Notes under the pieces: model-generated
What the model saw: the letters and a program-made list of their open reading frames with translations, nothing else
Told to the model about the DNA's origin: nothing
Databases searched by the model: none
Made by a program: the position numbers and the translations under genes
Assembly: GCF_049977365.1 (NCBI RefSeq)
Contig: NZ_JBNGEN010000013.1
Location: 1-21,811, forward strand
Reading direction: 5' to 3'
Source of the DNA: Brachymonas sp049977365
GTDB lineage: Bacteria > Pseudomonadota > Gammaproteobacteria > Burkholderiales > Burkholderiaceae_C
Length of the DNA stretch: 21,811 nt
Shown here: one piece after another, positions 1-7,297 of the stretch
Numbering within the stretch: the stretch's first letter is position 1
Layout: each line of letters opens with the position of its first letter

Positions 1-146
1 GGGGCGGCATCATCACCAGCACGCAAGCGGCCGAAACTGCGGGCAGCAACAGCCTGAGCACCGGCACGCTCACAGCCAGCGACATGGTCAACCACAGCAC
101 CTATCAGGGCAACAGCATCGACATCAGCGTTGGCGGCCGCGTAGCG
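1..146 (+). pseudogene. Remnant of FhaB/CdiA-type haemagglutinin repeat protein (5' cut by window)
   Basis: Reading from base 3 gives a peptide starting GGIITSTQAAETAGSN, then LSTGTLTASDMVNHS and YQGNSIDISVGG. The pattern (GG-I-T-S-aa-A, then a T-G-TLTASD turn, then NHS-Y-GNS) is the haemagglutinin-repeat module of large two-partner-secreted proteins such as FhaB and CdiA. Recognisable sequence stops near base 146. The frame stays open to 809, but there it reads as Cys/Gly/Arg-rich nonsense and runs into the thioesterase gene in another frame, so I do not treat it as coding. I infer a truncated gene whose C-terminal region is lost. The upstream part lies outside the window, so it could still be the end of a longer decayed gene. 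The family call is from memory of the repeat pattern. Confidence 0.6.
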
Positions 147-417
147 GGCTGCGGAACTGGCGGGCATGGGGCTGAGGGGCGCCCCGTGCCTTGCGGGGCA
201 GTTGGCCGTGAGTGGGCCATGTCTGCGGCAGGGAGCTTGTGGTTGGCGCACAATGCGGTACCTCAGCGGCATGCAGAGGTGCGGCATGGGTGGCCTGGAT
301 TTTGCTTGGGTTGCTGGTGCTTGCGGCTGCATGCGGCAAAGCGGGGCGCGTGCCTCATGCCTGGCGTGGGGCTTGGCCTGCCTGATTTTTCTTTTTTTCT
401 GAACCGATCTGTCAACC
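147..417. other. Gene-free stretch between adhesin remnant and thioesterase
   Basis: No credible gene is seen in about 270 bases. It holds a GC-rich hairpin (181-199: GCCCCG, 7-base loop, CGGGGC), a sigma-54-like element (291-306) and a T5-C-T7 run (386-398) shortly before the thioesterase start. The T-rich run could be the tail of a terminator for a transcript coming from the left, but I find only weak stems in front of it. Confidence 0.5.
291..306 (+). promoter_or_regulatory. Sigma-54-like -24/-12 promoter
   Basis: TGGCCTG, four bases, then TTGCT matches the RpoN consensus TGGCACG-N4-TTGCW with the required GG-N10-GC spacing (GG 292-293, GC 304-305). The predicted start is near 316, about 100 bases before the thioesterase ATG. 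A near copy occurs at 12162. No enhancer site was identified. Confidence 0.4.
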
Positions 418-1134
418 ATGGACTTACCTGCCCACCAGCTCACCATGACGGTGCTGATGACTCCCGATACGGCCAATTTCTCCGGCAATGTGCACGGGGG
501 GACCATTCTGAAGCTTCTCGACCAGGTGGCCTATGCCTGCGCGAGCCGCTATGCGGGGCGTTACGTGGTCACGCTGTCGGTGGATCAGGTGATGTTCCGG
601 CAGCCGATCTATGTGGGCGAGCTCGTGACGTTCTATGCCTCGGTGAACTACACGGGCACTTCGTCGATGGAGGTGGGGATCAAGGTGGAGGCGCAGAACA
701 TTCTGTCGCAGGAGACGCGGCATGTGAACAGCTGCTTTTTCACCATGGTGGCGGTGGACGAGGAACGGCGGCCGGTGGCCGTGACACCGCTGCGGCCCTT
801 TACCTCTGACGAGAAACGCCGCTTCGAGGAGGCCATGGTCCGCAAGCAGCTTCGCCGCGAGTACGAGGAGCGTGCACCGCGCCGGACTCTGGCGCCTGCA
901 GCCGAATCGAAGTCTGCGGGGCAGAGCGGGCGTGTGCCGGCAGCTGCCAGGGCGGAAGTGCCTGTGGCCGGTGCTGCGCAGACAGGGAAAGGGGCTGCGC
1001 CTGCTCCGGCAGGTGCCGATGCGGTGGCCGCTCACCTGCCCAAGGGGGTGAAGACCGTCAAGCCTGCCAGGTCCGGCAAGGCGGCGGGCAAGCACGCCAA
1101 GGGGAGCAAGGCCGACAAGGCATCGGCCGACTGA
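418..1134 (+). CDS. Acyl-CoA thioesterase, hotdog fold, with basic Ala/Lys-rich tail
   Basis: 238 residues. Residues 1 to about 130 form a single hotdog domain of the YciA/acyl-CoA hydrolase type. The signature is FSGNVHGGTILKLLDQVAY (residues 21-39), in which the Asn-x-His-Gly-Gly and the following helix Asp are the usual active-site elements. The family hydrolyses acyl-CoA to free acid and CoA in the cytoplasm, usually as a hexamer. Family members typically end around 130-160 residues. Here a charged linker (RRFEEAMVRKQLRREYEER) leads to about 85 residues rich in Ala, Lys, Pro and Gly, ending KAAGKHAKGSKADKASAD, like the tails of histone H1-like bacterial proteins. The start ATG lies behind a T-rich run and lacks a clear Shine-Dalgarno. 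A terminator follows. The substrate cannot be told. Confidence 0.88.
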   Translation: MDLPAHQLTMTVLMTPDTANFSGNVHGGTILKLLDQVAYACASRYAGRYVVTLSVDQVMFRQPIYVGELVTFYASVNYTGTSSMEVGIKVEAQNILSQETRHVNSCFFTMVAVDEERRPVAVTPLRPFTSDEKRRFEEAMVRKQLRREYEERAPRRTLAPAAESKSAGQSGRVPAAARAEVPVAGAAQTGKGAAPAPAGADAVAAHLPKGVKTVKPARSGKAAGKHAKGSKADKASAD

Positions 1135-1162
1135 CAGGGGCGGTTCCGTTCCGTCGCTGTGG

Positions 1163-1199
1163 GAGCTTGCGTGCTGACGCGCGCAGGCTCTTGCTTTTG
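1163..1199 (+). terminator. Rho-independent terminator after the thioesterase gene
   Basis: An 11-bp stem (GAGCTTGCGTG at 1163-1173 with CGCGCAGGCTC at 1180-1190, two G-U pairs) with a 6-base loop is followed by TTGCTTTTG. It sits between the convergent thioesterase and rsmA genes and has a T tract only on the plus strand. Confidence 0.7.
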
Positions 1200-1247
1200 C
1201 CCTGTCAGCGCCTGTGTGCTGCTGCCTGTGCCGTGCGGCGGGGCGCT

Positions 1248-2078
1248 TCAGGCGGACAGGGAGGGCGACTGGGCCAGCGCCACGTATTCGGCTACCGGCA
1301 CTTCTTCTGCGCGGCGGTGCAGGTCGAAATCGCCGGTGTAGCCGTGGGCCTCCAGCCAGTGGCCCAGGCTGTGGCGCAGGAGCTTGCGTCGCTGGCTGAA
1401 GGCGGACTGCACCAGCTCGCCCAGCAGCCGTGCATCGACGGCAGGCGCGTCCGCAAGGGGCACCATGCGCACCACGGCGCTGTCGACCTTGGGGGGCGGG
1501 TTGAAGCTGCCCGGGGGCACGTCGAGGACTTTTTCCATGGCGTAGCGCCACTGCAGCATCACGCTCAGCCGGCTGTAGTCCGAGGTGGACGGGCCGGCGA
1601 CCATGCGGTGCACGACTTCCTTCTGCAGCATGAAGTGCTGATCCTGCACGATGGCGACGTGGTCGAGCAGGTGGAACAGGATCGGGGTGGAGATGTTGTA
1701 GGGCAGGTTGCCCGCAAGGCGCACCCGGGTCCAGCCGCGCTCGGCCGCCAGCGCCGTGATGTCGACCTTGAGCACATCGGCCTCGATCACGTCGAGCGTG
1801 GGCACGGTGCGCAGGCGGGCGGCGAGATCGCGGTCGAGCTCGATGACGGTCAGATGGCCGCAGCGCTCGACGAGCGGCCGGGTGAGGGCAGCGAGACCGG
1901 GGCCGATCTCGATGAGAGGCTCGCCGGGCCGGGGGTCGATGGCATCGACGATGCCCTCGATGACGGCCTGGTCATGCAGGAAGTTCTGGCCGAAGCGCTT
2001 GCGCGCCACATGGCCCCCGCTGTGGGCCACCGGGGTGCGGGCATGGTGGCCGGGGCGGGAGGGGGTGGAACGGCTCAA
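1248..2078 (-). CDS. rsmA: 16S rRNA (adenine(1518)-N6/adenine(1519)-N6)-dimethyltransferase RsmA (KsgA)
   Basis: It dimethylates two adjacent adenines in helix 45 of 16S rRNA using S-adenosylmethionine, late in 30S assembly. Seen: the N-terminal GHVARKRFGQNFL signature, the SAM-binding motif EIGPGLAALT (residues 57-66), acidic VIELDRDL, and the catalytic NLPYNIST (124-131). The C-terminal part keeps the small helical domain (SAFSQRRKLLRHSL). At 276 residues it fits the family. I chose the TTG at 2078 because it overlaps the surA stop (TTGA), implying translational coupling, and gives the usual GH-ARKRFGQNF lead-in. GTG codons at 2030 and 2009 are alternatives. It is the last gene of the lptD-surA-rsmA cluster. 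Loss of this enzyme gives kasugamycin resistance in other bacteria. Confidence 0.95.
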   Translation of the reverse strand: MSRSTPSRPGHHARTPVAHSGGHVARKRFGQNFLHDQAVIEGIVDAIDPRPGEPLIEIGPGLAALTRPLVERCGHLTVIELDRDLAARLRTVPTLDVIEADVLKVDITALAAERGWTRVRLAGNLPYNISTPILFHLLDHVAIVQDQHFMLQKEVVHRMVAGPSTSDYSRLSVMLQWRYAMEKVLDVPPGSFNPPPKVDSAVVRMVPLADAPAVDARLLGELVQSAFSQRRKLLRHSLGHWLEAHGYTGDFDLHRRAEEVPVAEYVALAQSPSLSA

Positions 2079-3487
2079 TGCGCGGCCTCGCGCAGCTCGA
2101 CGTAGGCACGGGCACGGATGTTGCGTTCCCATTCGGCACCGGCGGCGGCTTCCTTCTGCTGGCGGAGGGCGGCGCGGGCGGCTTCGAGCTCCTGCTGCGG
2201 GGTCATGGGCATGGCGCGGCGTCCGAGGAGCTGGGCCAGATGCACGCCGAAGCGGGTGACGAACGGAGCGCTGATCTGTCCCGGTTGCAGCCGGTCGATC
2301 TGCTGGGTGAATTCGGGCACGAACACGTCGGGCGGGGTCCAGCCCAGGTCGCCGCCCTGCTGGGCGCTGCCGTCTTCGGAGACGGCCCGTGCGGCATCGG
2401 CAAAGTCCCGCTTGCCAGCCGTGATCTGCTGGCGCAGCTTGGTGAGCTCGGCCAGAGCCTGTGCCTGGGTGAGCTTGGGGCCCGTGCGCAGCAGGATGTG
2501 GCGCACGTGCAGCTCGGGCACGGTCATGACGGCGGTGGTCTGCTGGCGGTCCACGACTTTCAGGATGTGGAAGCCGGCCACGGTGCGGATGATGCCGGTG
2601 GTCTGGCCTGCCGGCACGTTCTGCACGGCGCTGGTGAATTCGGCCGGGTACTGCGCTGCGGGCAGCAGGCCCATGACGCCGCCGGTGGTGCGGCCGGAGC
2701 CATCGGTGTAGTCGTGCACCACGGTGGCAAAGTCGGTACCCGAGCGCAGCTTGGCGAGGGCTTCCTCGGCTTTGGCCTGCAGCTGCTGCACGGTGGCGGC
2801 ATCGGCATTGCGGGGCACGGCGATGATGATCTGGGCCAGATTGAGCATTTCGACCGGAGCGACTCCGGCGCCCGCCTTGGCCTGCTGCTCGCGCAGGTAG
2901 GCCAGCGCGTCGGCGTCAGTGACCTTGCCGGTCATGGAGGCGATCTGTCCCTGGCGCAGGCGTTCCACGGCGATCTGGTCGGCCAGTTCCTGGCGGTATT
3001 GGGCCGGGGTGAGATGGCGGTCGGTCTGCACGCGGGCCAGCAGGGTCTTGATGTCGGTCTGGTTCTGGGCGGCGACTTCCTGCAGGCGGACGTTGACCTC
3101 CTCGTCGCTGGCGGTGAGGCCGGCCTTCTTGGCGAAGCTGATGGCGGCCTTGCGCAGGATGAGGTCGTTGAGGGCCTGCTTGAGCAAGGCGGCCCGTTCG
3201 GGCACGGCGGCATGGCGGGCAGTGAGGTCGTGCGCGATCAGGTCGGCGCGCAGGTTGACCTCGCGGTTGGTGACGGGGGTGGATTCGACCACGGCCACGA
3301 TGTAGTCGCCCACGACCGGGGCGCCCGGCGTCGCATGGACTGCCGGTGCGGCAGCCGTGGGGCCCTTCTTGCGGGAGGGGGTGCGGGCCTGGGCAGGCAG
3401 CACGGCGCCGATGGCCATGAGGGTGGCCAGGGTGAGGGCGCCGGTACGGCGGGTCAGGGAGGACAGGCGGACGACGGAAGAAGTCAT
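2075..3487 (-). CDS. surA: Periplasmic chaperone / peptidyl-prolyl isomerase SurA
   Basis: It escorts unfolded outer-membrane proteins, LptD among them, through the periplasm to the BAM complex. 470 residues, close to the family norm. Residues 1-35 form a signal peptide (RR, hydrophobic GALTLATLMAIGAVL, then AQA). The N-terminal chaperone domain spans about 58-205, with two parvulin domains at about 215-314 (LAQIIIAVP, GVMGLL, GFHILKV) and 325-424 (HVRHILLRT, GGDLGWTPPDVFVPEF, FGVHLAQL). The C-terminal helix follows. An alternative ATG at 3511 overlaps the lptD stop as ATGA and would add eight residues in front of the signal peptide; neither start has a strong Shine-Dalgarno. The stop overlaps the rsmA TTG start. 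Position just downstream of lptD is the standard proteobacterial arrangement. Confidence 0.95.
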   Translation of the reverse strand: MTSSVVRLSSLTRRTGALTLATLMAIGAVLPAQARTPSRKKGPTAAAPAVHATPGAPVVGDYIVAVVESTPVTNREVNLRADLIAHDLTARHAAVPERAALLKQALNDLILRKAAISFAKKAGLTASDEEVNVRLQEVAAQNQTDIKTLLARVQTDRHLTPAQYRQELADQIAVERLRQGQIASMTGKVTDADALAYLREQQAKAGAGVAPVEMLNLAQIIIAVPRNADAATVQQLQAKAEEALAKLRSGTDFATVVHDYTDGSGRTTGGVMGLLPAAQYPAEFTSAVQNVPAGQTTGIIRTVAGFHILKVVDRQQTTAVMTVPELHVRHILLRTGPKLTQAQALAELTKLRQQITAGKRDFADAARAVSEDGSAQQGGDLGWTPPDVFVPEFTQQIDRLQPGQISAPFVTRFGVHLAQLLGRRAMPMTPQQELEAARAALRQQKEAAAGAEWERNIRARAYVELREAAH

Positions 3488-3507
3488 GGGATGCTCTGCG
3501 GTGGGGG

Positions 3508-5940
3508 TCATTCGTATTGCTCGAATCGGCTGTGCTCGGCGGCGGAACCGTCGCGCAGCAGCTGGTAGTGCGGAATATTGTCGCGGAAGGTGGGAATGGG
3601 GCTCGATCCGAGGCGGGTGAGGCCGGTGAGTTCGAGCTGGAACATGATCTTGTTGCTGTACTGTACCGGGGTTTCCTGGGTCTGCTGGCGGCGCAGCGCC
3701 ACCCGGCCGATCCAGCAGCAGGAGTCGTATTCGATGCCAAGGATGGCGTCGACGATGCGGCGGTCGAGCATCGAGTAGTACACGCGGCCGACCGAGTACC
3801 AGCGGTTCGGCCCGAGGCCCTGGCCACGGCCTGGCGAGGCGTCCTTTTCGCCCCAGAGGTCGTTGATGGGCCATTGCCAGCCGGCGTCGACCTGCTCGCT
3901 CACGCCCCGCTGCAGCCGGTAGTTGGCCGACAGGGTGCGGTAGGGGCCGGGGCTGTAGCTCACACCGAAGACCGAGCGGATGTTGCGCCCGATGGTGGGG
4001 TCGTACTGCAGGGCCGCGCGCGTGCTCCAGCGGGGACTCCAGTGCAGGCTGGCGTCGAAGAGCAGGTCGCTGAAGCTGCTGCTGTCGGCGGTGTCGCTGG
4101 CGTTGAGGGTGACCTGCCGGGCATGCATCTGGCGCCGTGCGGCGGCGGTGAAGCTGGCCAGTTCCTTGCCGGTGTCGGCTTCGTAGAGCCGGCTGGTGAC
4201 GCCGGCGGTGAGGGCGTTGATGTCGGCAACCCGGTCGTTGCCGGAGAAGGGGTTGGCGCTGAAGATGCTTGAGAGGTTGAAGTCCTTGAGCGCCGTGTCG
4301 TACACGGGCAGGTAGCTCTGGTCGCGGTAGGGCGTGTAGGCGTAGAACAGCCGTGGTTCGAGCGTCTGCGTGATGTTGCGCCCGAAGAACTGGGTGGAGC
4401 GCTCGAAGACCAGTCCACCGTCGAGCGTGAAGGTGGGCAGCACCCGCGTGGCGCTGGTGGCGCCGTTGCTCATGGGGGTGGAGGTGTCGTAGCGCGTGGC
4501 GTCGAGCTGCAGGGTGGGGGTGAGGTGTCCCCAGGAGCTCAGCCACGGGTAGCTGACACGGCCCTGCACGTAGCTGCGCTGGCCGTTGGGGTAGCCGGTG
4601 AGGGTGCTGTCGGAGCGGAAGCGCGTGGTGTCGAGGTCGATCGAGTAGTCGAAGCCCCGCACGTCGGTTCTGCTGTAGGTGGCGTGTGCCTGCGGGAGCT
4701 TGTCGAAGGGCGGGGTGAGGGTGTCGGGCTGCTGCAGGGTCTGCCATTTCTGGGCGAACACGTAGGCAGACCAGTCGCCGTGGCTCCAGTTGAGCCGCAC
4801 GTCGTTGGAGAGCAGGCGGTCGGACAGCGAGCTGTTGATGGCCGAGAGGCTGTTGAAGTCGCGCCAGTAGTTGTCGTCGCTCACCCGGTGCAGGTTGAGG
4901 GTGAGTCCCAGATCGCCCCCCAGGCTGGTGCCGGTGGGGATGGTCTGGGTGTGGTTGAGGCGGTAGCTCCAGCGCTTGATGTCGCGCAGGTTGTCGTGCG
5001 GCATGTCGTTGACCTCGATGTTGCCGCTGTAGTGCGGTTCGAGGTAGCGGAACTGGCCATAGAGGTTCACGCCCCGGCTGCTGTAGATCGTGGGGGTGAC
5101 GGTGGCGTCGCGGTTGGGGGCGATGTCGAAATAGTAGGGCTGGCTGTAGGTGAGACCGTCGTTGGAGCCGTAGGACATGCTCGGAGCGAGCAGACCGGAG
5201 CGCCGCTTGTCGGACAGCGGAAAGCCGAGTCCGCCGGGAATCGGCAGGATGGGCACGCCCTTGAACACGAGCGCGCCGTGCTGCACGTAGCCTTCGTCGC
5301 GTTCGGTGTCGATGAGGATCTTGTCCCCCCGGAAGTACCACGCCGGGTTGGACTTGCCCGCCCGGGCGTCGTCGGTGCGGCACGTGGTGTAGATGGCTTC
5401 GTGCGCCAGGCTGTGGGTGTCGTCGATGAAGTCGACCTGGCTGGCGGTGCCGTGCGCGCCGTTGCGCAGCAGTCCATACTGCACGTCCGAGAAGCCCCCG
5501 GACATGGTGTCGAGCTGGAGCTGGAGGCGGTCGCCGCGGTAGACATTGCCCTGGCGGTTGATGCGCACATGGCCGGTGGCCATGACCGTGTTGGCGCTCT
5601 GGTCGTAGACGAGCGTGTCGCCGTGCACCACGCCGCCCGGCTGGCGCAGCACGGCCTGGCCGGTGGCGGTCACGCTGCGGTCGACCTGACCATGCAGACG
5701 GTCGGCATCGACCACGGTGGTGGCGCCGGGGCTGGCCGTGCCGGGCTCGCGCACGGGCAGGCGCTCGTCGAGCCAGGGGCTGGGCTGCAGGGACAGAGGA
5801 GCCGATGCTGCCTCGGCGCGGGATGCGGCAGGGGCAGGCGCAGCGGTCGTGCCGGCACCGGCAGAGGAGGGGGCCAGGCATCCGGCACACAGCAGCCAGG
5901 CTGCCAGCGCGGTGGCCTGCGGATGCAGGCGCGGCGGCAT
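3508..5940 (-). CDS. lptD: LPS-assembly outer-membrane protein LptD
   Basis: The beta-barrel of the LptDE translocon inserts lipopolysaccharide into the outer leaflet of the outer membrane. 810 residues. A signal sequence (about 1-28, ALAAWLLCAGCLAPSSAGA) is followed by an Ala/Pro-rich linker. The OstA/LptA-like jellyroll spans about 73-155 (DADRLHGQVDRSVTATGQAVL, GDTLVYDQSANTVMATGHV). The LptD barrel then runs to near the C-terminus, and the gene ends in FEQYE. Cysteines typical of the disulphide-locked family are present at C187 (YTTCRTDDA) and C741-C742 (DSCCWIG). The N-terminal Cys that E. coli LptD has just after its signal peptide is not seen in the mature part. ATG 5940 is the chosen start; a GTG at 5988 in frame is possible. 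Divergent from amgK, as in other proteobacteria. Confidence 0.95.
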   Translation of the reverse strand: MPPRLHPQATALAAWLLCAGCLAPSSAGAGTTAAPAPAASRAEAASAPLSLQPSPWLDERLPVREPGTASPGATTVVDADRLHGQVDRSVTATGQAVLRQPGGVVHGDTLVYDQSANTVMATGHVRINRQGNVYRGDRLQLQLDTMSGGFSDVQYGLLRNGAHGTASQVDFIDDTHSLAHEAIYTTCRTDDARAGKSNPAWYFRGDKILIDTERDEGYVQHGALVFKGVPILPIPGGLGFPLSDKRRSGLLAPSMSYGSNDGLTYSQPYYFDIAPNRDATVTPTIYSSRGVNLYGQFRYLEPHYSGNIEVNDMPHDNLRDIKRWSYRLNHTQTIPTGTSLGGDLGLTLNLHRVSDDNYWRDFNSLSAINSSLSDRLLSNDVRLNWSHGDWSAYVFAQKWQTLQQPDTLTPPFDKLPQAHATYSRTDVRGFDYSIDLDTTRFRSDSTLTGYPNGQRSYVQGRVSYPWLSSWGHLTPTLQLDATRYDTSTPMSNGATSATRVLPTFTLDGGLVFERSTQFFGRNITQTLEPRLFYAYTPYRDQSYLPVYDTALKDFNLSSIFSANPFSGNDRVADINALTAGVTSRLYEADTGKELASFTAAARRQMHARQVTLNASDTADSSSFSDLLFDASLHWSPRWSTRAALQYDPTIGRNIRSVFGVSYSPGPYRTLSANYRLQRGVSEQVDAGWQWPINDLWGEKDASPGRGQGLGPNRWYSVGRVYYSMLDRRIVDAILGIEYDSCCWIGRVALRRQQTQETPVQYSNKIMFQLELTGLTRLGSSPIPTFRDNIPHYQLLRDGSAAEHSRFEQYE

Positions 5941-6165
5941 CTCGTCCGTGCGGGAGCGCCGACGGAGCGGGGAGGAATTCTGAATCACGCCAGACGTAGG
6001 GTTGGGGTTGGACAACAGGAAACGGGGAAAACGACAGGGCCCGCGCGCAGGCACGGCCATCCTGCCATTGTGCCAGTCTCTGCCGGCCGCCCCATCACAT
6101 GTCCGCGCCAAAATGTAGCCGTCCTGCGGGCCTGCACGCGGTGCCGGCGGCCCGGGGCAAACGCC

Positions 6166-6171
6166 TACAAT
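6166..6171 (+). promoter_or_regulatory. Probable -10 box for amgK
   Basis: TACAAT (5 of 6 to the sigma-70 consensus) lies 41 bases before the amgK ATG. No good -35 is seen at 17 bases. The surrounding 5941-6212 is the divergent lptD/amgK control region; I could not place a convincing lptD promoter in it. Confidence 0.45.
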
Positions 6172-6212
6172 GCGGGCGTGCCGGGTGGCCGGCCTGTTCA
6201 GGATGTTTCCCC

Positions 6213-7292
6213 ATGTCTGCGATTCCCTCCGTCACCTGGGCCGATTCCGCCCGTGCCCAGGACTTTGCCCGCTGGCTCGGGCAGGTGGCTCCGTCCCACC
6301 AGCTGCTGCCCGATACCGTGGTTCTGGCCAGTGCCGATGCCAGCTTCCGCCGCTATCTGCGCATCGACAGCGCAGGCGGGCTGCCCAGCCGCATCATCAT
6401 GGACGCGCCCCCCGACCGGGAGAACTGCCACCCCTTCGTCCATGTGGCGCGCCTCATGGAGGAGGCGGGGCTCCACGCGCCTCGCGTGCTGGAGTGGGAC
6501 GAGCCCCACGGCTTCATGCTGCTCACCGATCTGGGAGACCGCACCATGATGACGGCGCTCGACCCCGAGCGTCCCGAGGCGGCCCAGCCGCTGTACGTGC
6601 AGGCGCTCGATGTGCTGCTGCCCTGGCAGCTGGCCTCGCGCCCTGCCGAGCTGCCGCTCTATGACGAAGCCATGCTCCTGCGCGAGCTCCAGCTCTTTCC
6701 CGACTGGTATCTGGCCGAGCACCGCAAGGTGCAGCTCACCGAGGCCCAGCGCGAAGTGCTGCAGCGCACCTTTGCCACCCTGGTGAAAGCCAATCTGGCT
6801 GCCCCGCAGGTCTATGTGCATCGCGACTTCATGCCCCGCAACCTCATGCTCGGAGCCGAACCGGGGGCTCCGCTGGGGGTGCTCGACTTTCAGGATGCCG
6901 TGTACGGGCCCGTGACCTACGACATCGCCAGCCTCATGCGCGACGCCTTCATCAGCTGGGAGGAGGACATGGTGCTCGACATCACCGTGCGCTACTGGCA
7001 GCGTGCCCGCAAGGCCGGGCTGCTCGACCACGAGGGCTGGCATGGCGACTTTGGCGCCTTCTATCGCGCCGTCGAATGGATGGGGCTGCAGCGCCACCTC
7101 AAGGTCGCAGGCATCTTTGCCCGTCTCACGCTGCGCGACGGCAAGTCGCGCTATCTGGCCGATGCGCCCCGTTTCATCGACTACATCCGCCACACGGCGC
7201 GGCGCTATCGCGAGCTCGCACCGCTGCTGCGCCTGGTCGACGAGATCGAGGGCACTGGCGACGTGACTGGCTACGCCTTCGGCCGCGTGTGA
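6213..7292 (+). CDS. amgK: AmgK-like N-acetylmuramate/N-acetylglucosamine-1-kinase (aminoglycoside phosphotransferase fold)
   Basis: 359 residues of the APH/choline-kinase superfamily. Seen: the N-lobe SADASFRRYLRI, then the catalytic loop VHRDFMPRNLML (H203, D205, N210) and the metal-binding GVLDFQDAVYGP (D225). The family enzyme phosphorylates MurNAc or GlcNAc at the anomeric carbon. It feeds the MurU-dependent peptidoglycan recycling route that bypasses de novo UDP-MurNAc synthesis and confers fosfomycin tolerance in pseudomonads. Divergent placement next to lptD is the known context of amgK. An AGGA at 6200-6203 sits 9 bases ahead of the ATG. MurU, the usual partner next door, is absent; an SDR gene starts 5 bases after the stop instead. 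Exact sugar specificity is inferred. Confidence 0.82.
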   Translation: MSAIPSVTWADSARAQDFARWLGQVAPSHQLLPDTVVLASADASFRRYLRIDSAGGLPSRIIMDAPPDRENCHPFVHVARLMEEAGLHAPRVLEWDEPHGFMLLTDLGDRTMMTALDPERPEAAQPLYVQALDVLLPWQLASRPAELPLYDEAMLLRELQLFPDWYLAEHRKVQLTEAQREVLQRTFATLVKANLAAPQVYVHRDFMPRNLMLGAEPGAPLGVLDFQDAVYGPVTYDIASLMRDAFISWEEDMVLDITVRYWQRARKAGLLDHEGWHGDFGAFYRAVEWMGLQRHLKVAGIFARLTLRDGKSRYLADAPRFIDYIRHTARRYRELAPLLRLVDEIEGTGDVTGYAFGRV

Positions 7293-7297
7293 GCGCC

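Noticed and set aside
181..199. GCCCCG/CGGGGC hairpin as a terminator of the adhesin remnant
   Set aside because: No T tract follows; only a 6-bp stem in GC-rich DNA.
84..809. Long plus-strand reading frame continuing from the haemagglutinin remnant
   Set aside because: After base 146 it loses the repeat pattern, becomes Cys/Arg/Gly-rich and overlaps the thioesterase gene in another frame; an open frame by chance in GC-rich DNA.
4525..6549. 674-residue plus-strand frame opposite lptD
   Set aside because: Shadow of lptD: Val/Ala/Gly/Glu-rich translation without any domain, and it crosses the lptD/amgK control region into amgK.
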